Part shown: one piece after another, positions 15,540 to 23,216 of the stretch
Numbering within the stretch: the first letter of the stretch is position 1
How the letters are laid out: every line of letters starts with the position of its first letter
From: CALXXL01 sp034926605
GTDB taxonomy: Bacteria; Verrucomicrobiota; Lentisphaeria; Victivallales; Victivallaceae
Direction: 5' to 3'
Length of the DNA: 64,000 nucleotides
Assembly (NCBI GenBank): GCA_034926605.1
Contig: JAYFQV010000009.1
Span: 223,437 to 287,436 of the forward strand
Notes under the pieces: generated by a model
The model's input: only the letters and a program-made list of their open reading frames with translations
Database searches by the model: none
What the model was told of the DNA's origin: nothing
Program-made: the position numbers and the translations under genes

Positions 15540-16877
15540 ATGCACAAGTTTCTGTTGACAGCGGCCGCCATTTTCGGCGCAATGCTGGCATTCGGCGAGG
15601 AATCGCCGGTGGCCGATCTGGTGAGACACGTTCCGGCAGGCACCAATGTAATTCTTTACGTCAACGCCGGGCGGCTTCAGGGCACCAAATTCCTGCAGCA
15701 GATGCGCGACGAAAACACCAAGTTCAACAACATGGTCGACGGCATCCAGTATCACGAGGAACAGCTCGGCATCAAGGGGCAGGCGGTAAAGAGCATCATG
15801 CTTTGCCGCGACACCAGCAAGGCCACGGCCAGCTTCTACCTGCTAAATACCGTGGTGCCCGAGAATAAGTTCGAAGAGGTTTTCGTGGCAGATTACGCGT
15901 TTTTCGTGGAATCCAAGCGCGATTCCGTGATGTTCGATCGCAGCGAGATTCCCTACTTCGAACTGGTGCGCAAACGCACTCCTGAAATCAAATACGGTGC
16001 GGTATATCTCGGCCGCAACAAGGATACCGGCAACTATGTGGTGACGGTGGTGCCGATAAGCTATCTTCAGGATACGCTGGAAGCTCTTCAGTCTCCGCCG
16101 ATTTCCGGCGAGGTGGCCACGGTGGCAGGCCACAGCATGGATCCCAACGCCATTGCCTGGATGGTCGCCTCGCTCAAAACCAAGGGCGACGCGTTTTCAA
16201 CCTGGGACAAGAGCCTGAACGGGCTGGTCTTTGCGGAACTTACCTTCGATCTGGTCGGCGAACAGGAGGACATTAAGATCGAGGCGCGCTTCTTCAGCGA
16301 TTCCACCCGTACCGGCAATGCCGCCCGCTTCGGCGGTGTTTTGCGCGCCAAGAAGGAGCAGTGGCTTGACTCGATGTTCGACAGATCCAACGAAGCTCTG
16401 CGCGAGAAGCTCGATAAATGCATAAACATCAGTATATATGATGGCCGCGTGGTCATGACGGTTGATATTCCTGCAAAACTCTATGCCCAGCTCTGCGACA
16501 TCTATCCCACCTTGGCGTTGGATATGCTCAATACCGTTTGCGAAGTGTTCCAGCTGGTTGAGCCGGAGATGGTCGACAACGGCGGAAATCCGATGGGACA
16601 GCTCAGCCCCGAGGAAAAAGCCGCCGTGGCGAAGATAGCATCTCTTTCCGATGACGGCGTTTTTGAGTTTGCCGTTGCCTCGCTCGTGGCCAGAGCCTCC
16701 GGAATGTCTGAAGCCGATATAGATAATTCCGTTATCAACGGTTCTCCGGAAGATTTCACCAGCCAGATCAAGGACAAGTATCCCGAGGTGCTGGAGGCCA
16801 TGCGCAGCAAGGCGTTGCCTCAGAAAACTGAAATAGTTTCACAATTTCGCGCCGCGGCAGCGACGATCGGACTTTGA
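15540..16877 (+). CDS. Secreted protein of unknown function
   Basis: 445 aa with a signal peptide (MHKFLLTAAAIFGAMLAFG, cleavage near 19-20). The start of the mature part (DLVRHVPAGTNVILYVNAGRLQG) resembles the openings of PVC periplasmic proteins of the type that begins with a parameter-like VPAdt.vvvl.dv segment. No catalytic motif is visible; the composition is ordinary, without repeats. An AAGGAAAG ribosome site precedes ATG 15540. The stop overlaps the start of the lytic transglycosylase gene (TTGA at 16874-16877), so the two are made together, which hints at an envelope role but does not prove one. Confidence 0.75.
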   Translation: MHKFLLTAAAIFGAMLAFGEESPVADLVRHVPAGTNVILYVNAGRLQGTKFLQQMRDENTKFNNMVDGIQYHEEQLGIKGQAVKSIMLCRDTSKATASFYLLNTVVPENKFEEVFVADYAFFVESKRDSVMFDRSEIPYFELVRKRTPEIKYGAVYLGRNKDTGNYVVTVVPISYLQDTLEALQSPPISGEVATVAGHSMDPNAIAWMVASLKTKGDAFSTWDKSLNGLVFAELTFDLVGEQEDIKIEARFFSDSTRTGNAARFGGVLRAKKEQWLDSMFDRSNEALREKLDKCINISIYDGRVVMTVDIPAKLYAQLCDIYPTLALDMLNTVCEVFQLVEPEMVDNGGNPMGQLSPEEKAAVAKIASLSDDGVFEFAVASLVARASGMSEADIDNSVINGSPEDFTSQIKDKYPEVLEAMRSKALPQKTEIVSQFRAAAATIGL

Positions 16878-17455
16878 ACAGACGGCGGAAACACATGCTG
16901 CAGCTGATCCTGGTGCTGGCGGCTCTGGGAGGTGCTGGGAATATTGCATTGAATACCCGGCTCGGACATCAGGTGATTCACCGGATATGGCCGTGGAGTG
17001 CCGAAAAGTGCGAGCCATTCATAAAAAAGGCGGCCGCGCAGTACGGGGTTGACCCGGATCTGATACGGGCCGTGATTTGGACCGAGAGCCATTTTGACCC
17101 CGACAAAGTCGGCGGAGCCGGCGAGATCGGCCTTATGCAGATACTTCCATCCGGCGCGGCCGCCGAATATGCGCGCCTGAATCATAGGCAGGCGCTGTCT
17201 GCCGATGAGCTGTTCGACCCCGCAACCAATATAGAAGTCGGCACCTGGTTTCTCAAGCAGGGGCTGGATCGCTATGCGGACAGGAAAGACGGTCTGATTC
17301 TGGCGATCTGCTTTTACAATGCCGGCGACAGCCGCGCCCGCCGCTGGGCTGAAGCTCCCGACGGGGAAGTGATGGCGCGCATCGACATTCCCTCAACGCG
17401 GGACTATGTGGAGAAGGTGCTGAAGCGGTTCCATGAACTAAAAGGAAGTGACTAA
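16874..17455 (+). CDS. Lytic transglycosylase, SLT/GH23 type
   Basis: Cleaves peptidoglycan strands without water to leave 1,6-anhydromuramic ends; membrane-anchored in the periplasm. 193 aa: positively charged start NRRRKH, a membrane segment (LQLILVLAALGGAGNIAL), then the SLT domain with the catalytic Glu in VIWTESHFDP, the AGEIGLMQILPS motif and the CFYNAGDSR motif. The TTG start at 16874 is preferred over ATG 16895 because it keeps the basic residues that a signal anchor needs. Followed directly (TAA-ATG) by the chromate transporter genes. Confidence 0.9.
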   Translation: MNRRRKHMLQLILVLAALGGAGNIALNTRLGHQVIHRIWPWSAEKCEPFIKKAAAQYGVDPDLIRAVIWTESHFDPDKVGGAGEIGLMQILPSGAAAEYARLNHRQALSADELFDPATNIEVGTWFLKQGLDRYADRKDGLILAICFYNAGDSRARRWAEAPDGEVMARIDIPSTRDYVEKVLKRFHELKGSD

Positions 17456-18052
17456 ATGCCCTTGTTGCCGGATCGCGAAGCCCGTCATCGAGCACTCAAA
17501 CTTTTTTTGATATTCGCCAAGATCGCCGCATTTGTGGTTGGTGGCGGATATGTGATTCTGCCGATGGTGGAGCAGGCGCTGGTAGACCATCGCAAGTGGC
17601 TTACCCGTAAGGAATTTGTCGATATGACCGCGGTGATACAGACCATTCCGGGCATTATTGCCGGCAATGCCGCGATTTACATCGGATACCGCATCGCCGG
17701 CATTTTCGGCAGCATTTGCGCGTTGGCCGGAGTTGCGGCGCCTTCGGTGATCGTGATAACCGTGATCGCCATGTGTGTGGACAGCCTGCCGCAGGAAATT
17801 TTGTTGAATCCCTGGGTGCAGGGGGCGTTCACCGGAGTCAAGGCCGCGGTGTGCGGGCTGGTGCTTTCCACCGCGATCAGGATGGCGCATCAGGTTTTCA
17901 CCGGACCGTTCGAAATCGTGGTGGCGCTGGCAGGTCTGGTTGCCGTATTGTTTTTTCCTATAAGCCCGGGATTTGTGATGGTGGCGGCCGGACTGGCCGG
18001 GGTCATCTACTTGGGGGGCAGGCGAAAGTTCCTCAAGGAGGACGGTAAATGA
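17456..18052 (+). CDS. chrA: Chromate transporter, first half of a two-gene pair
   Basis: 198-aa inner-membrane protein of the CHR family, containing one CHR domain. Motifs FVVGGGYVILPMVEQALVDHRKWL and TIPGIIAGNAAIYIGYRIAG correspond to the FGGxxA and PGP signatures. The short-chain members of this family work as pairs, and the second half follows with an ATGA overlap (18049-18052). Six membrane segments are plausible. Chromate export is the family's known activity, but many relatives probably carry other anions. AGGA lies about nine bases before the ATG. Confidence 0.88.
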   Translation: MPLLPDREARHRALKLFLIFAKIAAFVVGGGYVILPMVEQALVDHRKWLTRKEFVDMTAVIQTIPGIIAGNAAIYIGYRIAGIFGSICALAGVAAPSVIVITVIAMCVDSLPQEILLNPWVQGAFTGVKAAVCGLVLSTAIRMAHQVFTGPFEIVVALAGLVAVLFFPISPGFVMVAAGLAGVIYLGGRRKFLKEDGK

Positions 18053-18684
18053 GTTTATGGACGCTCTATTGGCTGTTTGCCAAGTTCGGCGTGCTTTGTT
18101 TCGGCGGCGGCTATGTGCTGGTACCGCTTATCATCGATGAGCTGGTGATGGCCGACGGTGTCGATAATTTTGCGGTGCTGACCCCCGCGATGTTCGGCAA
18201 TCTGGTTGCGATCGCGCAGATGACCCCCGGGCCGATCGGATTGAACACCGCAACGTTTGTCGGCTATATGGCTGGCAGTGCGCACGGCGGGATCGGTGCG
18301 GGGATCGTCGGCGGTCTTGTCGGCACCTGCGGGCTGTTGCTGCCGGGGCTGGCGCTGGTGATACTGGCAAGCTACTATCTTGATCGGTTCAAGGATTCTC
18401 TGGTGGTGGAAGGATTATTGGCCGGGCTGCGTCCGGCTTCGCTGGCGTTGATAATGATGGCGGTGGTGATTTTTCTCGGCATGGGCATTTTTGACGGCCC
18501 GCTGCCGTTGCGCGGGGTGGCCGGGGCATGGCTGTACGGCCTGGAATTGCCGTCGTGGCCTCATTTTAACTGGCCGGCCGCCGCGATTGCGCTGGGTTCT
18601 GTGGTAGTGCTGCGCCGCTGGAAAGTCAACGTGGTTTGGATATTGCTGGCCGCCGGGGCGTTGGGCGCGTTTTTTTGCAGATAA
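18049..18684 (+). CDS. chrA: Chromate transporter, second half of a two-gene pair
   Basis: 211-aa CHR-domain membrane protein, partner of the preceding gene. It starts with the classic FGVLCFGGGYVLVPLI motif and has QMTPGPIGLNTATFVGY, which matches the family more closely than the first half does. Overlap by four bases shows tight coupling. Two separate start-coded proteins with different halves argue against a broken single gene. Confidence 0.9.
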   Translation: MSLWTLYWLFAKFGVLCFGGGYVLVPLIIDELVMADGVDNFAVLTPAMFGNLVAIAQMTPGPIGLNTATFVGYMAGSAHGGIGAGIVGGLVGTCGLLLPGLALVILASYYLDRFKDSLVVEGLLAGLRPASLALIMMAVVIFLGMGIFDGPLPLRGVAGAWLYGLELPSWPHFNWPAAAIALGSVVVLRRWKVNVVWILLAAGALGAFFCR

Positions 18685-18698
18685 TTATCATTCGGTGT

Positions 18699-18727
18699 TT
18701 GCATCGGTCGGTTCGGCGGTATACAAT
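18699..18727 (+). promoter_or_regulatory. Promoter of the DUF6694-like lipoprotein gene
   Basis: -35 TTGCAT (18699-18704), 17-base spacer, -10 TACAAT (18722-18727). A small hairpin (TCCGG/CCGGA) lies in the leader between it and the gene. Confidence 0.7.
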
Positions 18728-18805
18728 AATACGGCTTTCCGGAGGTTCGCCGGAGGCGGGATGCGATATCGGGTTTAACTTGTGACGAAAAAGGGGGATG
18801 ATGCC

Positions 18806-19210
18806 ATGAAAAAACTGATGATTATGTTTTTGGCGGCATTGGGAGTCTGTTTCATGGCCGGATGCGGTGATACCATTGACGGTACCAGTGAAGAGAGCTT
18901 CCAGCGCAGCAGCGCACGGATGGCGCTAAATCTCGACGACGATGAACTGATCGAATTTGTGGCGGCGGCCACCTTGATCGACAGCAAGGAGAAAGAGCCG
19001 CGCAAGGTGGTCGACGGCATGACCGCGGCTGAGGTGGTGGACAAGGCGCGCGAGCTCGATGCCGCGGCATTCGAAGCCAAACTGGAAACGTTCGCCAAGT
19101 TTCCCGAGAGTACCAGAAAAACAATGATTGAGCGCATCCGTCGTCAGGCCGAGGAAACGGCTGAAGGCGGGGAAGATAAAATGGCGGATGCGGAGTCCGA
19201 GGCTGAATGA
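18806..19210 (+). CDS. Small lipoprotein, DUF6694-like
   Basis: 134-aa predicted lipoprotein: MKKLMIMFLAALGVCFMAGC with the lipid Cys at residue 20, then a mature part GDTIDGTSEESFQRSS typical of the short DUF6694-type lipoproteins, a helical middle and a very acidic tail. Function is unknown. ATG 18806 has GGGGG about eight bases upstream; an in-frame start at 18782 would put charged residues before the signal and is less likely. The micro-lipoprotein gene follows within 25 bases and shares the terminator. Confidence 0.75.
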   Translation: MKKLMIMFLAALGVCFMAGCGDTIDGTSEESFQRSSARMALNLDDDELIEFVAAATLIDSKEKEPRKVVDGMTAAEVVDKARELDAAAFEAKLETFAKFPESTRKTMIERIRRQAEETAEGGEDKMADAESEAE

Positions 19211-19233
19211 TGTTTTACCGCGGTGGTGTTATA

Positions 19234-19308
19234 ATGTCAAAAATAATTATATATATCGCGTTGATCGCCGTTGCGGTTTCGGCCGGATGCGTGGTTGTTA
19301 CCGCTTAG
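19234..19308 (+). CDS. 24-residue micro-lipoprotein
   Basis: A short gene between the DUF6694-like lipoprotein and its terminator. The product is MSKIIIYIALIAVAVSAG followed by CVVVTA, which is a complete lipoprotein signal with the lipobox VSAGC and only six residues after cleavage at Cys19. GGTGGTG lies six bases before the ATG. This is similar in design to entericidin-like peptides, but even shorter. Support comes from the lipobox, ribosome site, position inside a transcription unit and the terminator just after the stop; there is no homology that I recognise. Confidence 0.55.
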   Translation: MSKIIIYIALIAVAVSAGCVVVTA

Positions 19309-19318
19309 TTTCTGCCGG

Positions 19319-19360
19319 AAAAAATATCGCGGGCGGTCTGCCGGCCGCGATATTTTTTTT
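19319..19360 (+). terminator. Rho-independent terminator after the lipoprotein pair
   Basis: A 14-bp perfect stem, AAAAAATATCGCGG (19319-19332) with CCGCGATATTTTTT (19345-19358), around a 12-base loop, ends in a T-run of eight. It closes the lipoprotein unit ten bases after the micro-lipoprotein stop. Confidence 0.9.
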
Positions 19361-19369
19361 GGTAATGGC

Positions 19370-19398
19370 TTGCAAAAGGCGGCCTCGGCATTTATATT
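19370..19398 (+). promoter_or_regulatory. Promoter of the glycosyltransferase fusion gene
   Basis: -35 TTGCAA (19370-19375), 17-base spacer, -10 TATATT (19393-19398), placed between the terminator and the AGGAGG of the next gene. Confidence 0.8.
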
Positions 19399-19434
19399 AT
19401 TTGAAAATCGGTTAAGTGTAAAACAGGAGGTCCC

Positions 19435-21291
19435 GTGGACGTTGTTGCGATTGCGCTGAGGGCCGTCTGTTATCCCTTGCTGGCGCTGGCGGTGTCGCTG
19501 GGATTGACGGCGCTGTGCATCAAAGTGTTGCCGAGGCTTGGCTTTATCGACATGCCTGACCCGCGCAGGGTCCATCATATTCCGACTCCGCGCGGCGGCG
19601 GATTCGCCATTATTGCCGGTTTTTTCATTTCCTGCGGAGCTATGGCGGTCTTCGGCGGCACCGGAGTTGTGCATGGTTTTTTGCGGGACATGTGGCTGCC
19701 GGGGCTTATCATTATTGTGGTGGGCGCGTTGGACGACCGGTTTACGCTTCGCGCCAGAACCAAACTCATCTGCCAGATAGCGGTGGCGTTTTTGGTGTGG
19801 CTGCAGCCGTTCCGTGAACAGCCGCAACGGCTTATGTTCTTTTTTGCGGAACTGCCGGACTGGGCTTCCTGCGCGATCACAATGTTTCTTGTGGTCGCGA
19901 TTATAAATGCGTTCAATCTCATAGACGGGCTGGACGGTTTGGCCGCCGGGTTAAGCGCCGTTTCGGCCGGGTGCCTCGCGGTATGGGCCTTGATGATATC
20001 CCGCCGTCCTGAGCTTATGATAGTCTATCTGATACTTGCGGGCAGCTGTCTCGGATTTTTGCGCTACAATTTTGCGCCGGCGAGGATATTCATGGGGGAT
20101 GTCGGCAGCAACTTCCTTGGGTTGTTTTTTGCGGCAGGAGTTCTGAACAGCATGTCACGGGCGGCCACCACCGTGGCAGTGCTGGTGCCGTTGATGGCGG
20201 TTGGGGTACCGGTGTTCGATGTATTTCTGGCCTTCTGGCGGCGGCTGCTTCGGCGGCTTAGCGTGAAATTCGGCAGCCAGAAGGAACATGAAGGTATAAT
20301 GTCGGCCGACATGGATCATCTGCACCACCGCATCTATGCCCAGAATCAGAACCAGCGCAAGACCGCGCTGTTGCTTTATTTTGTGGCCTGCTGCTTCGCC
20401 CTTGCCGGGGTGGGCGTGATGTTTTTTTCTCACGGAAACAGCGTAATCGGATATTTTCTGGTAGTTTTGGTGGCGGTGGTCGCGGTGCGGCGGTTTGCCA
20501 CCGTGGAGATGGTAGATTCGGCCCGGATGCTGGTCGGCGGCTTGAAGCGACCGCATCATGGGTTTATTTTCTCGCTGGTTCACCCGTTTTTCGATCTTTT
20601 TTGTATTGCGGTTGCCCATGTGTTGGCCAATATGCTCCTTAGAATGGCGCCATTTGCCATCACCGTAAAATCATTGCCTTTTATTGGCATATTATTTCTC
20701 ACATTGCTGCTTGGCGGAGCCTATCGTATTTATTGGCTCAGGGCCAGTATCCGGGATTATCGTTTTCTGGCGGAACTGCTGTTTTTCGGCGCGTTGCTGG
20801 CGTTGTTGGCCAACCGGTTGTTCGGCGGGCCGTGGACGATGGAGCGCGCGGTGGTGTTTTTCATGTTTTCCGGTGTTTTCATTTTCGGGGAACGGTTGGT
20901 GTTAAGATATATAGAGTCGTTCATGCTGCGTCAGATATTCATTAAGAAAAGCCAGACTATGGATATTGCGGTAATCTTCGGCGCCGGACTCGGATGCCGG
21001 ACATATCTCAGCGCGGTCGGATACATATATGACGACCTGTTCCGCATCGGCGGTATCATCGACGACGACAGGTCACTGCAAGGCATGGAGATATACGGCC
21101 ATACCGTGCTCGGCGGCCGTGCCGACCTTGAGGAATTGTATGAGCGCAAGCCGTTCCAGCGCCTTATCATCACCGCCTACCACATTTCCGACGAGGTTAT
21201 TGAGGAGTTGCGGGTGTTCGCGGTAAAGCACAATGTCCGGCTGTATCGCTTCAGAGCCGAAGCCGTCGAACTTCCCACCGACCGTGCTTGA
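19435..21291 (+). CDS. WecA/MraY-type phosphoglycosyltransferase fused to a CapD-type nucleotide-binding domain
   Basis: 618-aa membrane protein. Residues 1-350 form a polyprenyl-phosphate N-acetylhexosamine-1-phosphate transferase: VGALDDRF (catalytic Asp pair), INAFNLIDGLDGLAAG, RIFMGDVGSNFLG and the DHLHHR loop. Residues 370-500 add more membrane segments (PHHGFIFSLVHPFFDLF onward). From about 511 a cytoplasmic Rossmann-like domain follows (VIFGAGLGCRTYL, GIIDDDRSLQG, IYGHTVLGGRADLEEL), matching the N-terminal nucleotide-binding part of CapD/WbpM-type epimerases, whose catalytic domain is absent. Probably starts synthesis of a surface polysaccharide. GTG 19435 has AGGAGG five bases upstream. 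No other polysaccharide gene is close, which is unusual. Confidence 0.85.
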   Translation: MDVVAIALRAVCYPLLALAVSLGLTALCIKVLPRLGFIDMPDPRRVHHIPTPRGGGFAIIAGFFISCGAMAVFGGTGVVHGFLRDMWLPGLIIIVVGALDDRFTLRARTKLICQIAVAFLVWLQPFREQPQRLMFFFAELPDWASCAITMFLVVAIINAFNLIDGLDGLAAGLSAVSAGCLAVWALMISRRPELMIVYLILAGSCLGFLRYNFAPARIFMGDVGSNFLGLFFAAGVLNSMSRAATTVAVLVPLMAVGVPVFDVFLAFWRRLLRRLSVKFGSQKEHEGIMSADMDHLHHRIYAQNQNQRKTALLLYFVACCFALAGVGVMFFSHGNSVIGYFLVVLVAVVAVRRFATVEMVDSARMLVGGLKRPHHGFIFSLVHPFFDLFCIAVAHVLANMLLRMAPFAITVKSLPFIGILFLTLLLGGAYRIYWLRASIRDYRFLAELLFFGALLALLANRLFGGPWTMERAVVFFMFSGVFIFGERLVLRYIESFMLRQIFIKKSQTMDIAVIFGAGLGCRTYLSAVGYIYDDLFRIGGIIDDDRSLQGMEIYGHTVLGGRADLEELYERKPFQRLIITAYHISDEVIEELRVFAVKHNVRLYRFRAEAVELPTDRA

Positions 21292-21366
21292 GCGATACGG
21301 CGGAACCGGACGGCGGCTCCATTTTCTATGATCTTTTGCGGCGTGCTTCCGCCGGATGGTTTATGA

Positions 21367-22179
21367 TTATTTCAGGCTTCTTATTTGGTCGCGCAGCGCC
21401 TTGGCCGCTTCTCCGGCTTTTTCGGCGAAATCCTCGCCCTTTGACGCATATATAATCCCGCGCGAGGAGTTGATGATCAGCCCGTAGCCGCTTGCGGTGC
21501 AGCCGTGCTCCAGCACTTTTGCCACATCTCCTCCCTGGGCGCCCACTCCGGGAACCAGGAACGGCATTTCAGGGCAGATGGCGCGGATTCTGGCGAGTTC
21601 CTCGGGGTAGGTGGCGCCTATGACCAGCGCGACATTGCCATTGTAGTTGTATTTGTCGCGCGCGAGTTCGGCCACATGCTCGTATACCGGGCGGCCTTCG
21701 CATATCAGATTCTGGAGATCGTTGCCGCCGGGATTGGAGGTGCGGCACAGTATCACGGTGCCGCGCTCGGCGTAGTCGGTGAACGGTTTCAGCGCATCGG
21801 CGCCCATGTAGGGGTTCACGGTGACGGCGTCGGCGTGAAAACGGTCGAAAGCCTCACGGGCATACATTTCGGCGGTGGAGCCGATGTCGCCGCGTTTTAT
21901 GTCGAGAATGACCGGGATGTCCGGGTGCTGCTTTTTGATATAATAGATGGTCTCGGCAAGTTCCTCCTCGCACTGCTGGCCCGAGTAGTAGGCGCCCTGC
22001 GGCTTGTAGGCGCAGACGTAGTCGCAGGTGGCGTCGATGATCGCCTTGTTGAAATCGAAGATCGGGGTGGAGCTTTTCAGAAGATGGGGCGGGAGTTTGG
22101 CCAAGTCGGGGTCGAGCCCTACGCATACCATTGAGTCGCTCTTTTTCCAGATAGTTTCAAGCCGTTCGTAGAAAGTCAT
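21367..22179 (-). CDS. pyrF: Orotidine 5'-phosphate decarboxylase (family 2)
   Basis: Last step of UMP synthesis, releasing CO2 from OMP. 270 aa; the DIKRGDIGSTAEMYA motif is the signature of the long PyrF form found outside enterics, and VGLDPDLAKLP, YKPQGAYY and GYGLIINSSRGI also fit. ATG 22179 has AGGAGA seven bases upstream and overlaps the radical SAM stop (ATGA). A longer reading from 22233 would run into that gene. It is the last gene of the five-gene operon that begins with citrate synthase. Confidence 0.96.
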   Translation of the reverse strand: MTFYERLETIWKKSDSMVCVGLDPDLAKLPPHLLKSSTPIFDFNKAIIDATCDYVCAYKPQGAYYSGQQCEEELAETIYYIKKQHPDIPVILDIKRGDIGSTAEMYAREAFDRFHADAVTVNPYMGADALKPFTDYAERGTVILCRTSNPGGNDLQNLICEGRPVYEHVAELARDKYNYNGNVALVIGATYPEELARIRAICPEMPFLVPGVGAQGGDVAKVLEHGCTASGYGLIINSSRGIIYASKGEDFAEKAGEAAKALRDQIRSLK

Positions 22180-23216
22180 TTTTCTATCTCCTTGTCCGGG
22201 TATTTGATGATTTTTTGATTGTGTATGTCCCAATAGCCGCCTTCGGCGGAATAGTCCGGCTGGAGGGCGACCTTTCCGCCGCCTTCCGGCAGGTCGATTG
22301 CGAAAGTCGGAGTGGCCAGTGAGCTCAGGCGTCCGCGCAGGCGGCGCAACACTTCCAGTCCGGCGTCGATGCCGGTGGCGAAGTGGCGCACTCCCCGCAC
22401 CGGGTCGACATGGAACAGATAGTGGGGTTTGACTCTCACGGCCAACAGTTTGCGGAACAGGGACTCAAGAACCTCCGGATCGTCGTTCACGCCTCGCAGC
22501 AGTACGGCCTGATTCAGAACCGGGATGCCGCTTTTCACCAGTTTGCGGCAGACGTCGGCCGCCTCCGGCGTGATTTCTGCCGGGTGGTTGAAATGGGACA
22601 GCAGCCATAGTTTGTCGAATCCGGCCAGCATGTCGAGGAATGCCGGGTCGAACCGGCGCGGCCATACCGACGGGGTCCGGGTGCCCAACCTGATCGCGAC
22701 GATCTGCTCCAGCCCGGAAAAAGCTTCTATTATTTCACGGAGACGGGAAGTGGAAAGCATGGCCGGATCGCCGCCGGAGAGCAGCACTTCGTCTATTTCC
22801 GGATGTTTCCTCAGCGTGTCCAGCATTCCGGTCAGTTCGGCATCCGAGATATCTGGCAGATTCTCTCCGGATTTCCAAAACCGCTTGCGGAAACAGAAGC
22901 GGCATCGCGCCGCACACTTGGCGGTGACCAGCACCACTACGCGGTCGTGGAACCGGCGGATCATTCGCGGGCACAGCATTTGGCGGGATTCGGCCAGAGG
23001 GTCGAATTCTGAATGGTCGTCGTCCAGCTCGGCCGAATCCGGCAGGAACTGTCTGCGTATAGGGTCGGCCGCCCCGTTGGCGGGATCCACCAACCCGAGC
23101 AGATAGTCGTTTACCAGAACCGGATAACGCTTTTCCACTGCGGCCCACTCCGCGGGCTCGGCAATTCCCAAAAACACCGCGGCATCGCGGCCGGAGCGGA
23201 AAAACGACGGCGTCAT
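22176..23216 (-). CDS. KamA-family radical SAM aminomutase-like protein
   Basis: 346 aa, related to lysine 2,3-aminomutase and to EpmB, which turns the lysine used to modify elongation factor P into beta-lysine. The radical SAM cluster is Cys101, Cys105, Cys108 (CAARCRFCFRKRF), followed by LSGGDPAML and RLGTRTPSVWPRR; the PLP lysine is Lys315 in PEGGGK. The N-terminal DPIRRQFLPDSAELD is shared by all members. Its length is that of EpmB, clearly shorter than catabolic aminomutases. No EF-P or EpmA gene is in the window, so the substrate is open. Overlaps pgi upstream and pyrF downstream, each by ATGA. Confidence 0.85.
   Translation of the reverse strand: MTPSFFRSGRDAAVFLGIAEPAEWAAVEKRYPVLVNDYLLGLVDPANGAADPIRRQFLPDSAELDDDHSEFDPLAESRQMLCPRMIRRFHDRVVVLVTAKCAARCRFCFRKRFWKSGENLPDISDAELTGMLDTLRKHPEIDEVLLSGGDPAMLSTSRLREIIEAFSGLEQIVAIRLGTRTPSVWPRRFDPAFLDMLAGFDKLWLLSHFNHPAEITPEAADVCRKLVKSGIPVLNQAVLLRGVNDDPEVLESLFRKLLAVRVKPHYLFHVDPVRGVRHFATGIDAGLEVLRRLRGRLSSLATPTFAIDLPEGGGKVALQPDYSAEGGYWDIHNQKIIKYPDKEIEK

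Noticed and set aside
17456..18684. Possibility that the chromate transporter is a split, broken gene
   Set aside because: Two full CHR domains, each with its own start, overlap by ATGA; paired short-chain members are a known form.
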